This document shows positions 9,889 to 20,322 of a stretch of 64,000 nucleotides of DNA, one piece after another. Each line of letters starts with the position of its first letter. The first letter of the stretch is position 1. Source of the stretch: Jacaranda mimosifolia (taxonomy: Eukaryota; Streptophyta; Magnoliopsida; Lamiales; Bignoniaceae); assembly GCA_018894105.1 (NCBI GenBank), contig CM032125.1:248001-312000 (forward strand), written 5' to 3'. A model generated the notes under the pieces. The model ran no database searches, was not told the origin of the DNA, and was given only the letters and a program-made list of their open reading frames with translations. The translations under genes and the position numbers were made by a program.

Positions 9889-10711
9889 TGTAGACGGCGT
9901 AATTTTTTGGGCCGATTAAAAAATGACATGTGTAAATAATATATTAGTTATTAATTTAAAATTTTCTATTTATATATTGGAATTTATTAAATTTAATTCC
10001 AAAATGATAAATGGTTAATTTTAATTAATATTCTAATATTTATTTTATACAAATCAAGTGCTTACAAGTGTTGAGATGAAGATATATCATGTTAATCAAA
10101 TCAAATCTAGTGGCCTAACAATCACAGGCCAATCAAATTATGACACGTGGTATATCTATGTACGTGGGCCAATCAAGCCAAGAATGTTTGATATTATCTT
10201 CAAAAAGGATAATTATCAAACAATGTTCAAATCATTCTGGAGTCTCCTGCTAAATGCCTATATAAAGGAATGCTCAAAGACTCAGAAGGACACACATTCA
10301 TATACCCATATTCTCATATTCATATATTCTCATATCCACGTATTCTCAAATTCAAGTCTTCAAGTCTTCAAGCTTCTGCTGCGACGACGAATTGTTACCG
10401 TGAAGGTTCTATACCTCTTCATAGCATCAAGTCCTTTGATATCGGAGTCAAGGTTCAAGTTTCAAAGAAATCTCGTAGTGTTCTTTTATCAAGTCAAAGG
10501 ATACTACACCATATATCCAAGAACAAGCTTCAAGCCCTTGGATCATATTTATTGGGAGAAGAATCAGGGGATTAGTTTTGTTAGGGAATTTATATTTTAT
10601 TTTCTCTAATAAATTGTAATTCTTATATATCCTTCAATACAAATTCAATTTGTCCATTATTTTTCTTTGTCTTGTGATTTAATTTTGCAGACAACGAAAT
10701 TTGTGTGAACA
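9889..10711 (+). mobile_element. 3' LTR of the Tat element, complete
   Basis: 823 bp, TGTAGACGG to GTGTGAACA, followed by the target duplication GTATG. It contains a TATA box (10,259-10,267) and ends in TTGCAGACAACGAAATTTGT, very like the end of the second element's LTR (TTGCAGACACGAAATTTTTG, minus strand, near 57,585). Open frames inside are chance frames. Confidence 0.9.
10259..10267 (+). promoter_or_regulatory. TATA box in the Tat 3' LTR
   Basis: TATATAAAG in the context CCTATATAAAGGAATGC, about 370 bp into the 823-bp LTR, a plausible end of U3. Confidence 0.6.
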
Positions 10712-10716
10712 GTATG
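10712..10716. repeat. Target-site duplication GTATG, right copy
   Basis: Second copy of the duplication seen at 4,700-4,704. Confidence 0.9.
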
Positions 10717-11876
10717 TTATTGATCAAAGTGAACTTGTACTTGGTTTTGTGATCTGCCATGATGACAGCATTGTTGGAAATCATTTTGTAAAGTCCATTG
10801 TTCTGCCATGTTGGCAACTGATTGATTGAACTATCAAATTGAAAGATATGTGCATAGGAGAACTGTCGAGCCAAGCGCCTTGCTAAGCTATTATACTTGA
10901 GCTATTGTGATTGCCAAGCTGTCATGCTTGAACTAATATGATTGCCCTTGAGCTAGTGTGATTGCCAAGCTGTCATGCTTGAGCTAATGTGATTGCTAAG
11001 TTGTTATACTTCAGTTAATGTGGTTGTCAAGCTATCATGCTCGAGCTATTGAATTGAATGGTTATCGAACTATTATGGAGGCACAAGAATGTTCTGATAT
11101 GTATGTTTTTTTTAGTTTATTGACTTGCATACGTGTGAGGTTGCTATTCTTGTAATTCTGTTCTACTCATGGAGAAATAAGGCTGGATTCGTATCCCAGT
11201 CTAGATCGAATTGTTTATCTGGGCAAATGAGCCACTTTTATGCCTCCTGACTATGATCTATTCAGATACCTTTAAACCTCTCGAGCAGGATCAGTTGAGA
11301 GCCGCAAAGCCGACGGTCATAGTTTCTGACCTAGCAATTGTTATTAACTTTATTTCTTGATGTTTTTTCTTGCTATGATTCATCATTCTTATATTGAAAA
11401 ATCATTGATTGTTATTCATGTATCTTATATTTTTAGACTGGTTATGCATTGCTTACACTATTCTCACTGAGTGACTCACCTTCATATATTATTCATCTTT
11501 GCGCAGACATGTATCAGACAAGAGATTTTGAGGACAGATGAACTGGATGGAGATATTTATTTTGGAGCCTATTGTCTATATGTATGTCTTACTAAGCTTG
11601 GGATGTGTTGTTAAGAGATGTTGTAATATGTCATGAATACTATTATACTTATGGATGTAAATTCTGAACCTTGGTGCTGGCAGCAACCTTTTGGGTTGGA
11701 TGTTATTGAACTTTTTATGATGATATTTAAGCACTCTAATATTGCTTCCGCATTTGAGTTAAGTCTGCTATAAGATATTATTCTTGATAATGTTGAATTA
11801 GAAAATTGTGAAAAAAATTTTATAGTGTTCGATTTTGCGCCTCAGCTTAGGTGCTATCCCAAGAGGGTGCGCGACA
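10717..11876 (+). mobile_element. Chromovirus 3' LTR, right part
   Basis: Continuation of the LTR that starts at 2,741. It ends GGGTGCGCGACA, a usual Tekay/Del LTR end. Near 11,470 the phrase CACTGAGTGACTCACCTT is a motif I have seen in such LTRs. The next five bases, AAATA (11,877-11,881), should be its target duplication. The left copy lies outside the window. Confidence 0.7.
10885..11050 (+). repeat. ~40-bp degenerate tandem repeat in the chromovirus LTR
   Basis: CTTGAGCTANTGTGATTGCC followed by AAGCTGTCATG recurs about four times with small changes (10,895-11,050). It is a second internal array of the same LTR. Confidence 0.8.
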
Positions 11877-11950
11877 AAATACCTCCAAATTGTGAATTTA
11901 TGATAAATTAAGTCTTGTGCCTAAATTGCTTCCGCTGTGCTCCAATAAAT

Positions 11951-11962
11951 TGGTATCAGAGC
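11951..11962 (+). other. Primer binding site (initiator tRNA-Met)
   Basis: TGGTATCAGAGC, complementary to the 3' end of plant initiator tRNA-Met, four bases after the copia LTR end. It fixes the plus orientation. Confidence 0.85.
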
Positions 11963-12648
11963 ATTGATTGGGGTGGAAGTTGAGATTTAATTTTTTAGGG
12001 ATGGGTAGTGTCGTTAGCAAATTACTTCACAATTCAAAACTTGGAGGTAATGGGGATTTCACTCTTCGGCAAGAAAGGGTAGAGGACCTCCTAATTTAAT
12101 AAGGCTTAGCAGTATCGTTGAAGGGAGATTAGGAGAGGCCAATACATATAAAGCATGTACAGCGGGAATATTTGACTTTGTATTGTGAACAACATTACTA
12201 ATGATGAGATGATTGGATTTTGGATTTTAGGGCATAATGCATATTTAGTCTATGAAAAATTATTTTTGATTCACTTCAATCATGGAAGATAGGTAATTTG
12301 TCTTTGTGTGATATTCTACTTGGAGAATCATGGGTATTAAAGTGGTAAAAATCAAAATAGTTGTTAAAGCAACTCATGCATTGGGTGGTGTGACCTATGT
12401 TCTGAAAACACTTAAGAATCTAATTTCTTTGAGCCAGTTGGGTTCCAAGAGCTATGAATATTTACTAGAGGTGGAGTCATGAAAGTTACGCATTAGGTTG
12501 TGCTTGTGCATTGGCCGGGATGAGATAGTTGGTGTTAGGACCTTACTAATTCGGCATTTGCAGTGGTATGCTTGAAGGCCAATGGAATTTGGTTTGTGAT
12601 GGAACCATGAAAAATTGTTGAGATGAGATATCTCATCAAGATAGAGAT

Positions 12649-13258
12649 TGTTGGGATTTAACTTTATTATCTAGCGTCTAAGTTTGACTAAAATTAGGAC
12701 TCTTTCTTGTATTAAGTTTCCTAATTCTATGTCAAATAGTCAAGTAGTTTTATCTTGTAAATAGAGGTATTTATTTGATTAATTGTGAGAAAACTCATGG
12801 AACTCATGGGGTAGTAGCTCTTACAATTACTTAGATTTCATATGCTCAAGTGAAATTCCAATAAATAGAGAGGGTTCTACTAAAATCTTCACTGGCATAA
12901 AAAGTTACATACGAGCAATAGAAAAATGGGGAAAGCTTTGAAAAGTTGAAGGAATGCTTCAATTATTACGAGTTACGAGTGGGGCAATATAAATGGGTGG
13001 AGTGAGTATTTTATAGTAGTATATGAATGGTTGTACATGGGTTTTTTGTCTTGAGTTTGAGTATGTCAAGTTCAAGGGGTATACGAAAGAAATAAAACTC
13101 TCATGGAGGTATATGGAATTTGTTGAACCACATAAATCTGTATTTATTTTATTTTTCTATCCGTCAGTATTATTTTTGTCATCAAATTTGTGGATGCGAT
13201 TTGTAAATTTCTAATAAATTAAATATTAAGCCTAAATTGCTTCCGCTATGCTCCAAAA
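12649..13258 (+). mobile_element. 3' LTR of the copia element
   Basis: Starts TGTTGGGATTT after a purine-rich AAGATAGAGAT and ends CTTCCGCTATGCTCCAAAAA, where the solo copy at 30,161 has GCTCCAACA. The LTR promoter segment (GTAAATAGAGGTATTTATTTG, 12,758-12,777) matches 29,755-29,775. About 610 bp versus 514 bp in the solo copy, so length changes have occurred. Confidence 0.8.
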
Positions 13259-14004
13259 ATTAGTCAATATGATATCTTCTTCAGTAAATTGAATTTACAC
13301 ATGCTTTTATTCCATCCCAATTTGGTTTATATACATTTTTCCTTTTTCCTGAATTGGATTAAATTGCATGTACTTGTATTCCATTTCAATTTAGTTTTAT
13401 TTTTTGCCCTACTCCTGCTCCTCTTCTTCTTTTTCTTCTACTTCTTCATCTTTCCTGGCAGTTTTAGCTTTGATTTCTGAGGGGTAAAAAAATAAAAGCG
13501 AAAACCAATTAATTTTTTTTTTTTGCAATATATATCGTCGAAAAAAAGATATACTAAACCCCAAACAAACTAACATGGACTGATTAGCTTGGATCTTTTC
13601 AAGTTTACAAATTACAACCTCTTTGGATGAAAATATCTTTTACAAGAAAAAGAAAAATTATACTTAATGCTTAAATAAGAACTGCATAAGAAAATCACAC
13701 AATTAAATAGTTCAAGAGTTTGAAGTTTATAACATTAATGCTTAAATAGACATAATCCACCAATGCCCAGTTGAATGATTTACCTATTTAAAAGGTTGTC
13801 CATGGAAACAGATTTCCTTCCACCCTCTGCCTCTTTATTATGAATCATCAGCTATTTTCTGATCAACAAGGACTGAAAAGTTCCGAAAGCTCAGAGAGAC
13901 GTAGCCAACAGAACAGATTAATGCTATTCAAATAGCTTCAAACGCTTCCCCAAAAAAAAGATTGAAAGAAAGACTTTAATAATTCAACTTCTAGTTGAAG
14001 GGGT
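13259..14004. other. Intergenic; NLR 3'-tail module
   Basis: No gene. Contains pyrimidine-rich and AT-rich sequence to about 13,730. Then comes the first copy of the tail module found downstream of every NLR copy here (13,730-13,880, with TTGTCCATGGAAACAGATTT at 13,794-13,813), and TTCAACTTCTAGTTGAA at 13,983-13,999. Confidence 0.6.
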
Positions 14005-14655
14005 GCATAATCTCTATTCAGACCTTCTCCATGTATGCCTGAGATGAACTTGAAAAGCGTCATTTCCTCAACCTCGTTGTTCATGCTGTATATGCTTTGC
14101 CAACTCCACTATAGTTCTACCCCAGCCATCAATTTCAATCAGTTCAAATGTTGGAATTTCTCCAACACAGTTTGGAATCTCACTTAGATACCAACAACTA
14201 TAAAGCACAGGGCACTTGAGGCTTAGTTATCCAAGGGTGGAGCTTTCAATCTTCAATTAGCGAAAATTTCAGCTGACAAAATTTTCCTCCACTTGTTTCC
14301 CATATGTTTGCATTGCAAGCATTTTTAATCAGTTTAAGCACTTCAAGATTGGGTAATAACTAGCAATACCCATATCTTTCCAAGGAGGTCCCCAACCAAC
14401 AAAGGTTAATTTTTTCAGCATGATAGGAAAAAGAGGATTAAGCTTTCATGCAAAAGGAAAATCTTTATATATCTCCAATTTCACTTTTTTGAGTTGATGC
14501 AGATATATTAGATTTTCAAGGTGATACCCTTGGAAAATACCCTTTCGGCATAAGAGATTCCCAATTACTTTGGGTTTGGAATCAATTTTAGGATCTTTTT
14601 AGTACAAACAAGATTTGTTGCCACTGAATATGCTTGAAGATTTCCTAGAGAAAAA
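14005..14655 (-). pseudogene. R1-type NLR relic (C-terminal LRR part only)
   Basis: Reverse-strand sequence aligns along its length with the last ~220 residues of the intact NLR at 52,064-54,727, from the FPLENLQTL region (here FSLGNLQAYS, near 14,640) to the C-terminal end. Stops and small indels break every frame. The coiled coil, NB-ARC domain and first LRRs are missing. At about 14,655 the similarity gives way to a dispersed sequence (GGGTAAATTGCATTTTTGAT) common in plant intergenic DNA. It is the leftmost and most decayed locus of the cluster. Confidence 0.8.
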
Positions 14656-15125
14656 GATTCTTCTTTTGGATCAGGTATTAGAGGGTAAATTGCATTTTTG
14701 ATCCCATAAGTTAGACCATTTAAATTTTGGTCCCATTCTTTATGATTTTCACACATTGCATCCCATAAGTAAATTTTTTTTTCGATTTAAGGACCAAGAT
14801 GGCTTTCCATCGTGGAGTAGCTCACTTGCCACTCATGTGGCCGTTAGTTGTTTAATTTAACTAATTGAGAAATTAAAAAATAGAGAAATTAAAATCTTAC
14901 CCATTTCTTTCCCCATTTTGTGAAGCTTCACATTATTATGAGTTAGCAAACAGACAGAGTATCACATATTTGAAAATGTTAATTATGATTGTTTTGCTTT
15001 TTCTTGAGGGATCATTTTCTTGCTGAAGACATATATGGTTTAATGTGCAAATGAACAAAATATCAACAAAAAGTTAATATGCAGATATCATATTTGGATG
15101 ACAACTAGTTCACCATCAACTTGGA
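14656..15125. other. Intergenic; duplicated flank module D
   Basis: No gene. 14,885-15,110 (with GCTTCACATTATTATGAG) is shared with 45,765-45,910 and in part with 48,930-49,080, as diverged duplicates. Confidence 0.65.
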
Positions 15126-15510
15126 GGGTGCTTGGCTAAACTTATTTAAAACATCGTATAAGCTCTTACGTCTTATAAGATGCTTTTGTAGCTTGTAAGA
15201 TGATATGTCTTATTTTTAAGATAAGTTTTTGAAATATTTGGATAAAATAAGATCTTGGAGTTTATAAGATGTTAATAATGACAATTTTGCAATTAAAATG
15301 GTTAAAAATAACGTAGCTTGTTATAATCTTAAAAATAAGTTGGGGTCTTCTTATTTTTCTTAAAAGAATTTATAAGCTTCTAATATCTTATTTTAGGACC
15401 TTATAAGTTTTTTTTAAAAAAAAAATTATCAAATACTTTTTATTAATTTATAAGCTTTTAAACATCTTATAAGATGCTTTGTGGAGCTTATAAGCTCATC
15501 CAAATACCCT
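15126..15510. mobile_element. hAT-like MITE
   Basis: About 385 bp with imperfect terminal inverted repeats: GGGTGCTTGGCTAAACTTAT on the left and GGGTATTTGGATGAGCTTAT as the reverse complement of the right end. The interior is full of CTTATAAGATG-type inverted phrases. GGGTGTTTGGC-like ends are common in plant hAT-derived MITEs. The duplicated flank at 49,061-49,085 (CACCATCAACTTAATATG) lacks the element and shows the empty site. I could not define a clean 8-bp target duplication. Confidence 0.65.
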
Positions 15511-15953
15511 TTTAATATGCAGATTTTCAATTTAGACAGATAAAAACCATGAAATTAGGTTTTCGTTCAAGATATAAAGAAGGTATTTAGATGAGCTTAA
15601 AGCAGCCTAAAATATTTTATAAGATATCCTCAGCTGCAGAAAATTTCTTGTAGATGAGTTGTAAACTCCATAATTGGATGTTAAAATCATACAAATTCCT
15701 TTAAGAAAAAGTAATAAGTTCATAACTTTTACATTTTCAAATGAATTTCTTTAATTTGGACCATATTAATAATGAAATTGTCATTACTAATATATTATAA
15801 ATTAAATAATTATTTTATTTAACACTTTGATGCATTTAAAAATATTATCTCATAAGATTTTTTAGATAGAATTATCACAACTCATGTGTAGGAAGATGCT
15901 TGCGGTTATAATATTAGTCCATCTCGAATATGAAGGACTAGAAGGAAATTCAA
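15511..15953. other. Intergenic; duplicated NLR flank
   Basis: No gene. Matches 45,930-46,375 and partly 49,090-49,250, with GTCCATCTCGAATATGAAGG at 15,918-15,937. Ends in the duplication TTCAA (15,949-15,953) at the solo LTR. Confidence 0.65.
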
Positions 15954-18900
15954 TGTAACCACCCTAAAATTAAATATTTTGAAAAATAAGGGTTTACAAA
16001 TTAAGATATCGAGTAATCAAATTTTAAGGCTCGAAAAAAAAGAAATAAAAAAAGATTTGATTGAAAAAGTTTTAGAAGTTTTGAGGATCGATGTGAGAGA
16101 AATAAAAGTTGAGGATGCCAAAATAAATTTGTTTGGACTTGATTGTCCAAAAACAAAAATTTTGGGGTCAAAATGCAAGAAATAAAAGTTGGAGGACTCA
16201 ATTGAAGGCCAAGGACTACAATGAAAGCAGATAGAAGCTTTTGGGGTAGAAATGAAGTCGATCAAAAATTTGGGGGTCAAAATTGAAGAGGCTAAAAATA
16301 TTTTTATATATATCAATGAAGGACAAATTTTCTTCAAATTCTCAAAAATGGCCCAAACTGACCCATGCTGTTGAATTACCGAAAAACCACCATGAAACCC
16401 GAAACAAAGCTTATATTCATGCTTCTCTCAGCTCAGGAAGCAAAAACATACTAAATTTTATCCAAAACAACCGGCAGAACCATTGAAAAATCGAGCTCGA
16501 CGGCGGAGCTCAGTGGTGGTGATGGTTCCACCATTCCCGACGGTGAAAAAAGGTGATGTTCAGGTGGGTTTTAGTCTTTGAGTTATGGGTAGGCTGGTGC
16601 TGGTGTCAATTCGATGAAACGACGATCGATGGTGGTGGAATTGAAGGTGGCGGAGAACGGTGGCGGGTTAAGGCTTCCACAGTAGCTTTTAGCCAATTAA
16701 TTGGCCGACAGTGGTCCAAATCAAAAATTGATTGGTGCGTTCGATTCTTGAGGTTGAGACACACCAAGCGGCGGTGGCAGTGACCTTCAACGGTGGTGGC
16801 ACGTGTAGCACTGTTCACACAGCTTGTGTAAAACTTGACTCGGGACTCACCTGGACTAGTTCCAAAGTGAGTTTGGGTCCCGATTCGATCTAATTTAGGT
16901 AAATTTCCATAATTGAATTTTGATCTGATTAAATTATTGAATATAACTAGAATTTTGAATAAAGTTGATTTTGATTAGAAGTAAGATTGTTAAACCATGA
17001 TTTAGTCTAAAGTTATAGATTAGTCTTGAAATTCATATGGTATTGAATGTATCCGACTCAGATGACTTATCAAGTTGTTGTTGAGGCTTTAATGAGATAT
17101 TAACAGTTAAATTATTGGCTTGTTGATTTAAGGACTATGATAAATGATTACCTTGCACAGTTAAGTATCGCATTCAATTGAGAATTATGATTGAGAAATC
17201 ATAGTCAATATTGGGTTTAAGTTATGCATTCTGAATTAAATCAGTTGGGAGACAAGGTCATAGACTGTTTAAATATCTAAGAATTATCAAGGCTATGTTA
17301 GAATACCCTTAAGTTTGATAATGATGTTCATTATGCTTATAATGAAGAAGATCGATGAAATGATAACTTGAGTTATTTTGTGACAGTGCTTTTGATTTGA
17401 CTAAGAAGCTAGAACTCGAGTGATATACGATTAAAAATTTCTTTACATTTTTCAGGTGAGTTTATATTAGCTTTCTTGTTGGGGAAAGAACATAAGTACT
17501 TTTTCTTATGCCTTGTTGCTTAGTTCTATTTGTGCCAAGATTCGATGACTGATACATGCTTGCTCCATGCTATTCTTTAGCCCTCATGTTTACTTGGTCA
17601 ATTTGTTTGGTTTGTCCCTTTTACTCAAAATTCTCAAATTATTGCTACCTAAAGTCTCAATTTTGGATGAATACAATTTCTTATCTTGTACATTTACAGT
17701 GATATATGCATATCAGCTCTGTTGGCCTCCCTTTTACTAAAAATTATAATTTGCTTGTCTAATGTTAACTTGTTGCTCTTAAACTCTCTCAGTCATTAAT
17801 TATATCTCTCTTATCCTCATTTGTCATTCTTAGACTATTCGTACCTAAGTTCCCTCACCCATTTTACATGATTGACTCTGTACCCCGCAATTCACTTCCT
17901 ACCAAGTTTTGATAAAATTAACTATTTATGAAAATAGTACTCCACCCACTTGAGTTCCAAATGTGTAAACGAGTTTTCAGAAAATAAACTGTTTATGAAA
18001 ATGGTACTCCACATCGCCCTTTTTCACTCAGCAGTTTTATTGATATTAATTAATGTCGCTTTATCCAAAGTTGACGATTGTGTTGAGGAAGCTAAAAGTG
18101 ATTCTGAAATATATGTTATTATTGCCATGTTTATCTGAAAACCAACCTGGGGCTAAATTAGCGATTTTGTGTTGATATGGCAACTTGATGTGTATAGTGA
18201 AATGCTATTGGACATGTTATGTGATAACAGTGAAAGTGTTTAATACCCTTGGGGTGGACCCTAGGATCGGTTATGAAAGACTGCTGGGCGGAACGGTCCG
18301 CAGCGAAAGATCTTTTAGTTAATACCCATACAAAATTGTACACATAATCCCTACACATAGAGAGCTAAAGGTAGTCAGCTATGAGTGGGATTAGGCATGT
18401 GGCTAGCCATGCCTAGTGAGTGATTAAGTGTTTAAGCCAATCACTCGATACTTTGGAGGAATAAGGATTTTCATGTTTTTAAAAGTGGAGTGATATGGTA
18501 GGAGAACCACCAACAACAAAAGTGTGAAAGTAATTATTTATTTTATTTTATATTGTGAAACTCAAATATTTAACACAAAATCAGTGATTGTTCAAATGAC
18601 ATGTTGACCCCTTGTGGACGTAATCGTAATTTAAAATTTTTCTGTGAGTTAGTGTATTTGTAAAGTCTCATCACTGGTACGGGATGGTGGTGAGATGAAT
18701 CACTATAAATTTTGATTAAAATATTCTCTCACAGCTCTTGGGAAAAATATACCTCTACTTGTCTCTTATATAATGATTATGAAGTTGCTACCTTGTAATT
18801 ATTGTTAAATTATCTCACTAGAACTTACGTTGTTATTATTACTCCCCATTCTTACCCCCAAATAAGAACAAGTGATGAAGATAGACTAGCCGCAACCACA

Positions 18901-19103
18901 CATGAGCCAATGAAAGTGATAGAAGTGTCAAGTATGATTCGAAATATTTTAGCTCATATGTAAGTGTCCGATGGAGATGGTTGTGGGATTGCATTATTTT
19001 GAAAATTTTGAGAAGTGTACTTTCTATTGCAAGAATAACGTGTGGCATTGTGTAAGTAGCACCTTGGCTAGAAGCAGGCACCTCCCGGTCAGGGCGTTAC
19101 ATT
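15954..19103 (+). mobile_element. Solo LTR, Tekay/Del-type chromovirus (3,150 bp)
   Basis: Starts TGTAACCACCC, ends GGTCAGGGCGTTACA, and is flanked on both sides by TTCAA (15,949-15,953 and 19,104-19,108). No gag or pol sequence is inside; the short open frames are chance ones. The diverged flank near 46,365-46,385 (GGAAATTCAAAATTTTG) shows the undisturbed site. Unequal recombination between the two LTRs of a full element is the usual origin. The internal CGACGGCGGAGCTCAGTGGT stretch (16,499-16,518) resembles in style the GC-rich part of the LTR at 2,741 but is not the same sequence. Confidence 0.88.
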
Positions 19104-19152
19104 CAAAATTATGGCATTTCTAAACAAATGCACAATAACTCATTAGCATAAT

Positions 19153-20322
19153 TGTCATGCTCCAAATTTGGGACATAACACGGTAATGCCCCTAAGCTCA
19201 ATGACTTAGAGACACTGAGCCTCAGATCCAACATAGCTTGCTGAATTCCCTCAAATTATTATTAAACAAATTCCCAAAATAAATCATCATAATAAAAAAA
19301 GTATTTGTCTTAACAATTAAACTTGAGTAACCAAGTTTCAAAGAAAGTTTCCTAAACAACTAACTAGGAATCTTAAACATCAAATAACCTATTTTAAAGT
19401 GTCAATCTCTTATCACCATCCCCAAAACTACTCATCTTGCTCGTCATGTACTAAGTTTTTGGCAAAAAGATGGATTAATAACTTATGAGCGACACTTTTG
19501 CTAGCAAATAAATCTCATTTCTCTTTCTAGTGGATTTCAGCAAGTACAAAAAGCATGAAAAAAAAAAAAAGAAATTATTGAAATCAAATATTTACTTTGC
19601 ATAATTATAACAACTGATATAAAAATATTCAATAATCATATTATCATAGTCAATACTAAATCTTTTAAAAATAATGCAGAATAGAGATTATAAATTTATC
19701 ATAAATAATCATTAATCAATAATGCTTATGAGTTCTTGGGATTCTACTTGATTATCTTGGCCAAGATCTTAACTACAATGCCGTTACGGGGCTTCATAAA
19801 TCTTTACTACAATGTCGTTAAGTGGCTTCAAAAATATTTTGCTGTTGTAACCCTGTAGCAACATTACGAAATTTGTTCCTACCGACAGTTTCTTGATTAT
19901 TTAGAGCATAAGTTCTTTTTATTTAAAGATTAATGCAAGATTCAAAATAATTTATTTTTACATGCTCAATTCCTAAATAAATATTTTATGCATGCAAAAA
20001 ATAATATTTTCAACAATTAACTACTAATCTACGAAAAATTTTACAATTAAGCCATAGATAAAAAAAATGATAATAATAATCATATATTTTCAATGCAGAA
20101 ATCATTCATGCAAAAGAATAATTTCAATAGAAAAGGAACAAAGATTTACTTATGCTAGAATACTAAAACTCAAGACTTCTCCTACGTTTGATCTACCATT
20201 ACGCATCATCCACCAATTCTATGACAGAAAAAGAAAATGTGAATACCCAAGAATTGAATTCCCAAATTATTTTTTATAATATTATATATGTATATATTTA
20301 TATAAATCTATTGGGTATTGCA
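19153..20322 (-). mobile_element. Solo LTR, minus orientation, internally shortened
   Basis: Reverse-strand LTR related to 24,741-27,073: ends match (TGTCATGCTCCAAATTTGGG at 19,153, TTGGGTATTGCA at 20,322) and the repeated AAGCCACTTAACGGYGTTRTAGT phrase is present (19,770-19,850, reverse). Flanks are ATAAT and CTAAT, four of five bases equal, which I take as a decayed target duplication. It is 1,170 bp against 2,333 bp for the sister copy, so part is missing. Confidence 0.75.

Larger units (their letters stand above)
4705..10711 (+). mobile_element. Tat-lineage Ty3/gypsy retrotransposon, internally deleted, nested in a chromovirus LTR
   Basis: Bounded by GTATG on both sides. It consists of a truncated 5' LTR (4,705-4,925), the last codons of pol (to 5,038), a noncoding spacer with 32-bp repeats, a plant mobile domain gene on the opposite strand (5,837-9,006), a polypurine tract (about 9,879-9,888) and a complete 3' LTR (9,889-10,711). 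Most of the 5' LTR, the primer binding site, gag and nearly all of pol are missing. Extra genes between pol and the 3' LTR, in sense or antisense, are known for the Tat lineage (Ogre, Retand, RIRE2 relatives). The 221 bp shared by the two LTRs look identical, so the insertion is young. It cannot move without proteins from a relative. Confidence 0.88.
11882..13258 (+). mobile_element. Ty1/copia element, decayed and internally deleted
   Basis: Parts in order: the last ~65 bp of the 5' LTR (11,882-11,946), the primer binding site at 11,951-11,962, a gag start (ATG at 12,001; GGNGDFTLRQERVEDLL), a jump to the pre-integrase region near 12,340-12,560 (VKATHALGGVTYVL, LKNLISLSQLGSKSYEY) and the 3' LTR (12,649-13,258). 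Protease, integrase, RT and RNase H are absent. The 5' LTR is cut where the chromovirus LTR ends, so the rest of that LTR probably lies left of the window. A solo LTR of the same family is at 29,648-30,161 and a reverse fragment at about 48,330-48,618. Confidence 0.8.

Noticed and set aside
10058..10609. Open frame of 183 codons
   Set aside because: It lies wholly in the Tat 3' LTR across the TATA box and has low-complexity composition.
14656..14900. Possible MITE around GGGTAAATTGCATTTTTGAT
   Set aside because: The phrase is common in plant noncoding DNA, but no inverted ends or target duplication could be defined here.
16553..16818. Pair of overlapping 70-76 codon frames on opposite strands
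   Set aside because: Located in the GC-richer part of the 3,150-bp solo LTR, with no recognisable protein.
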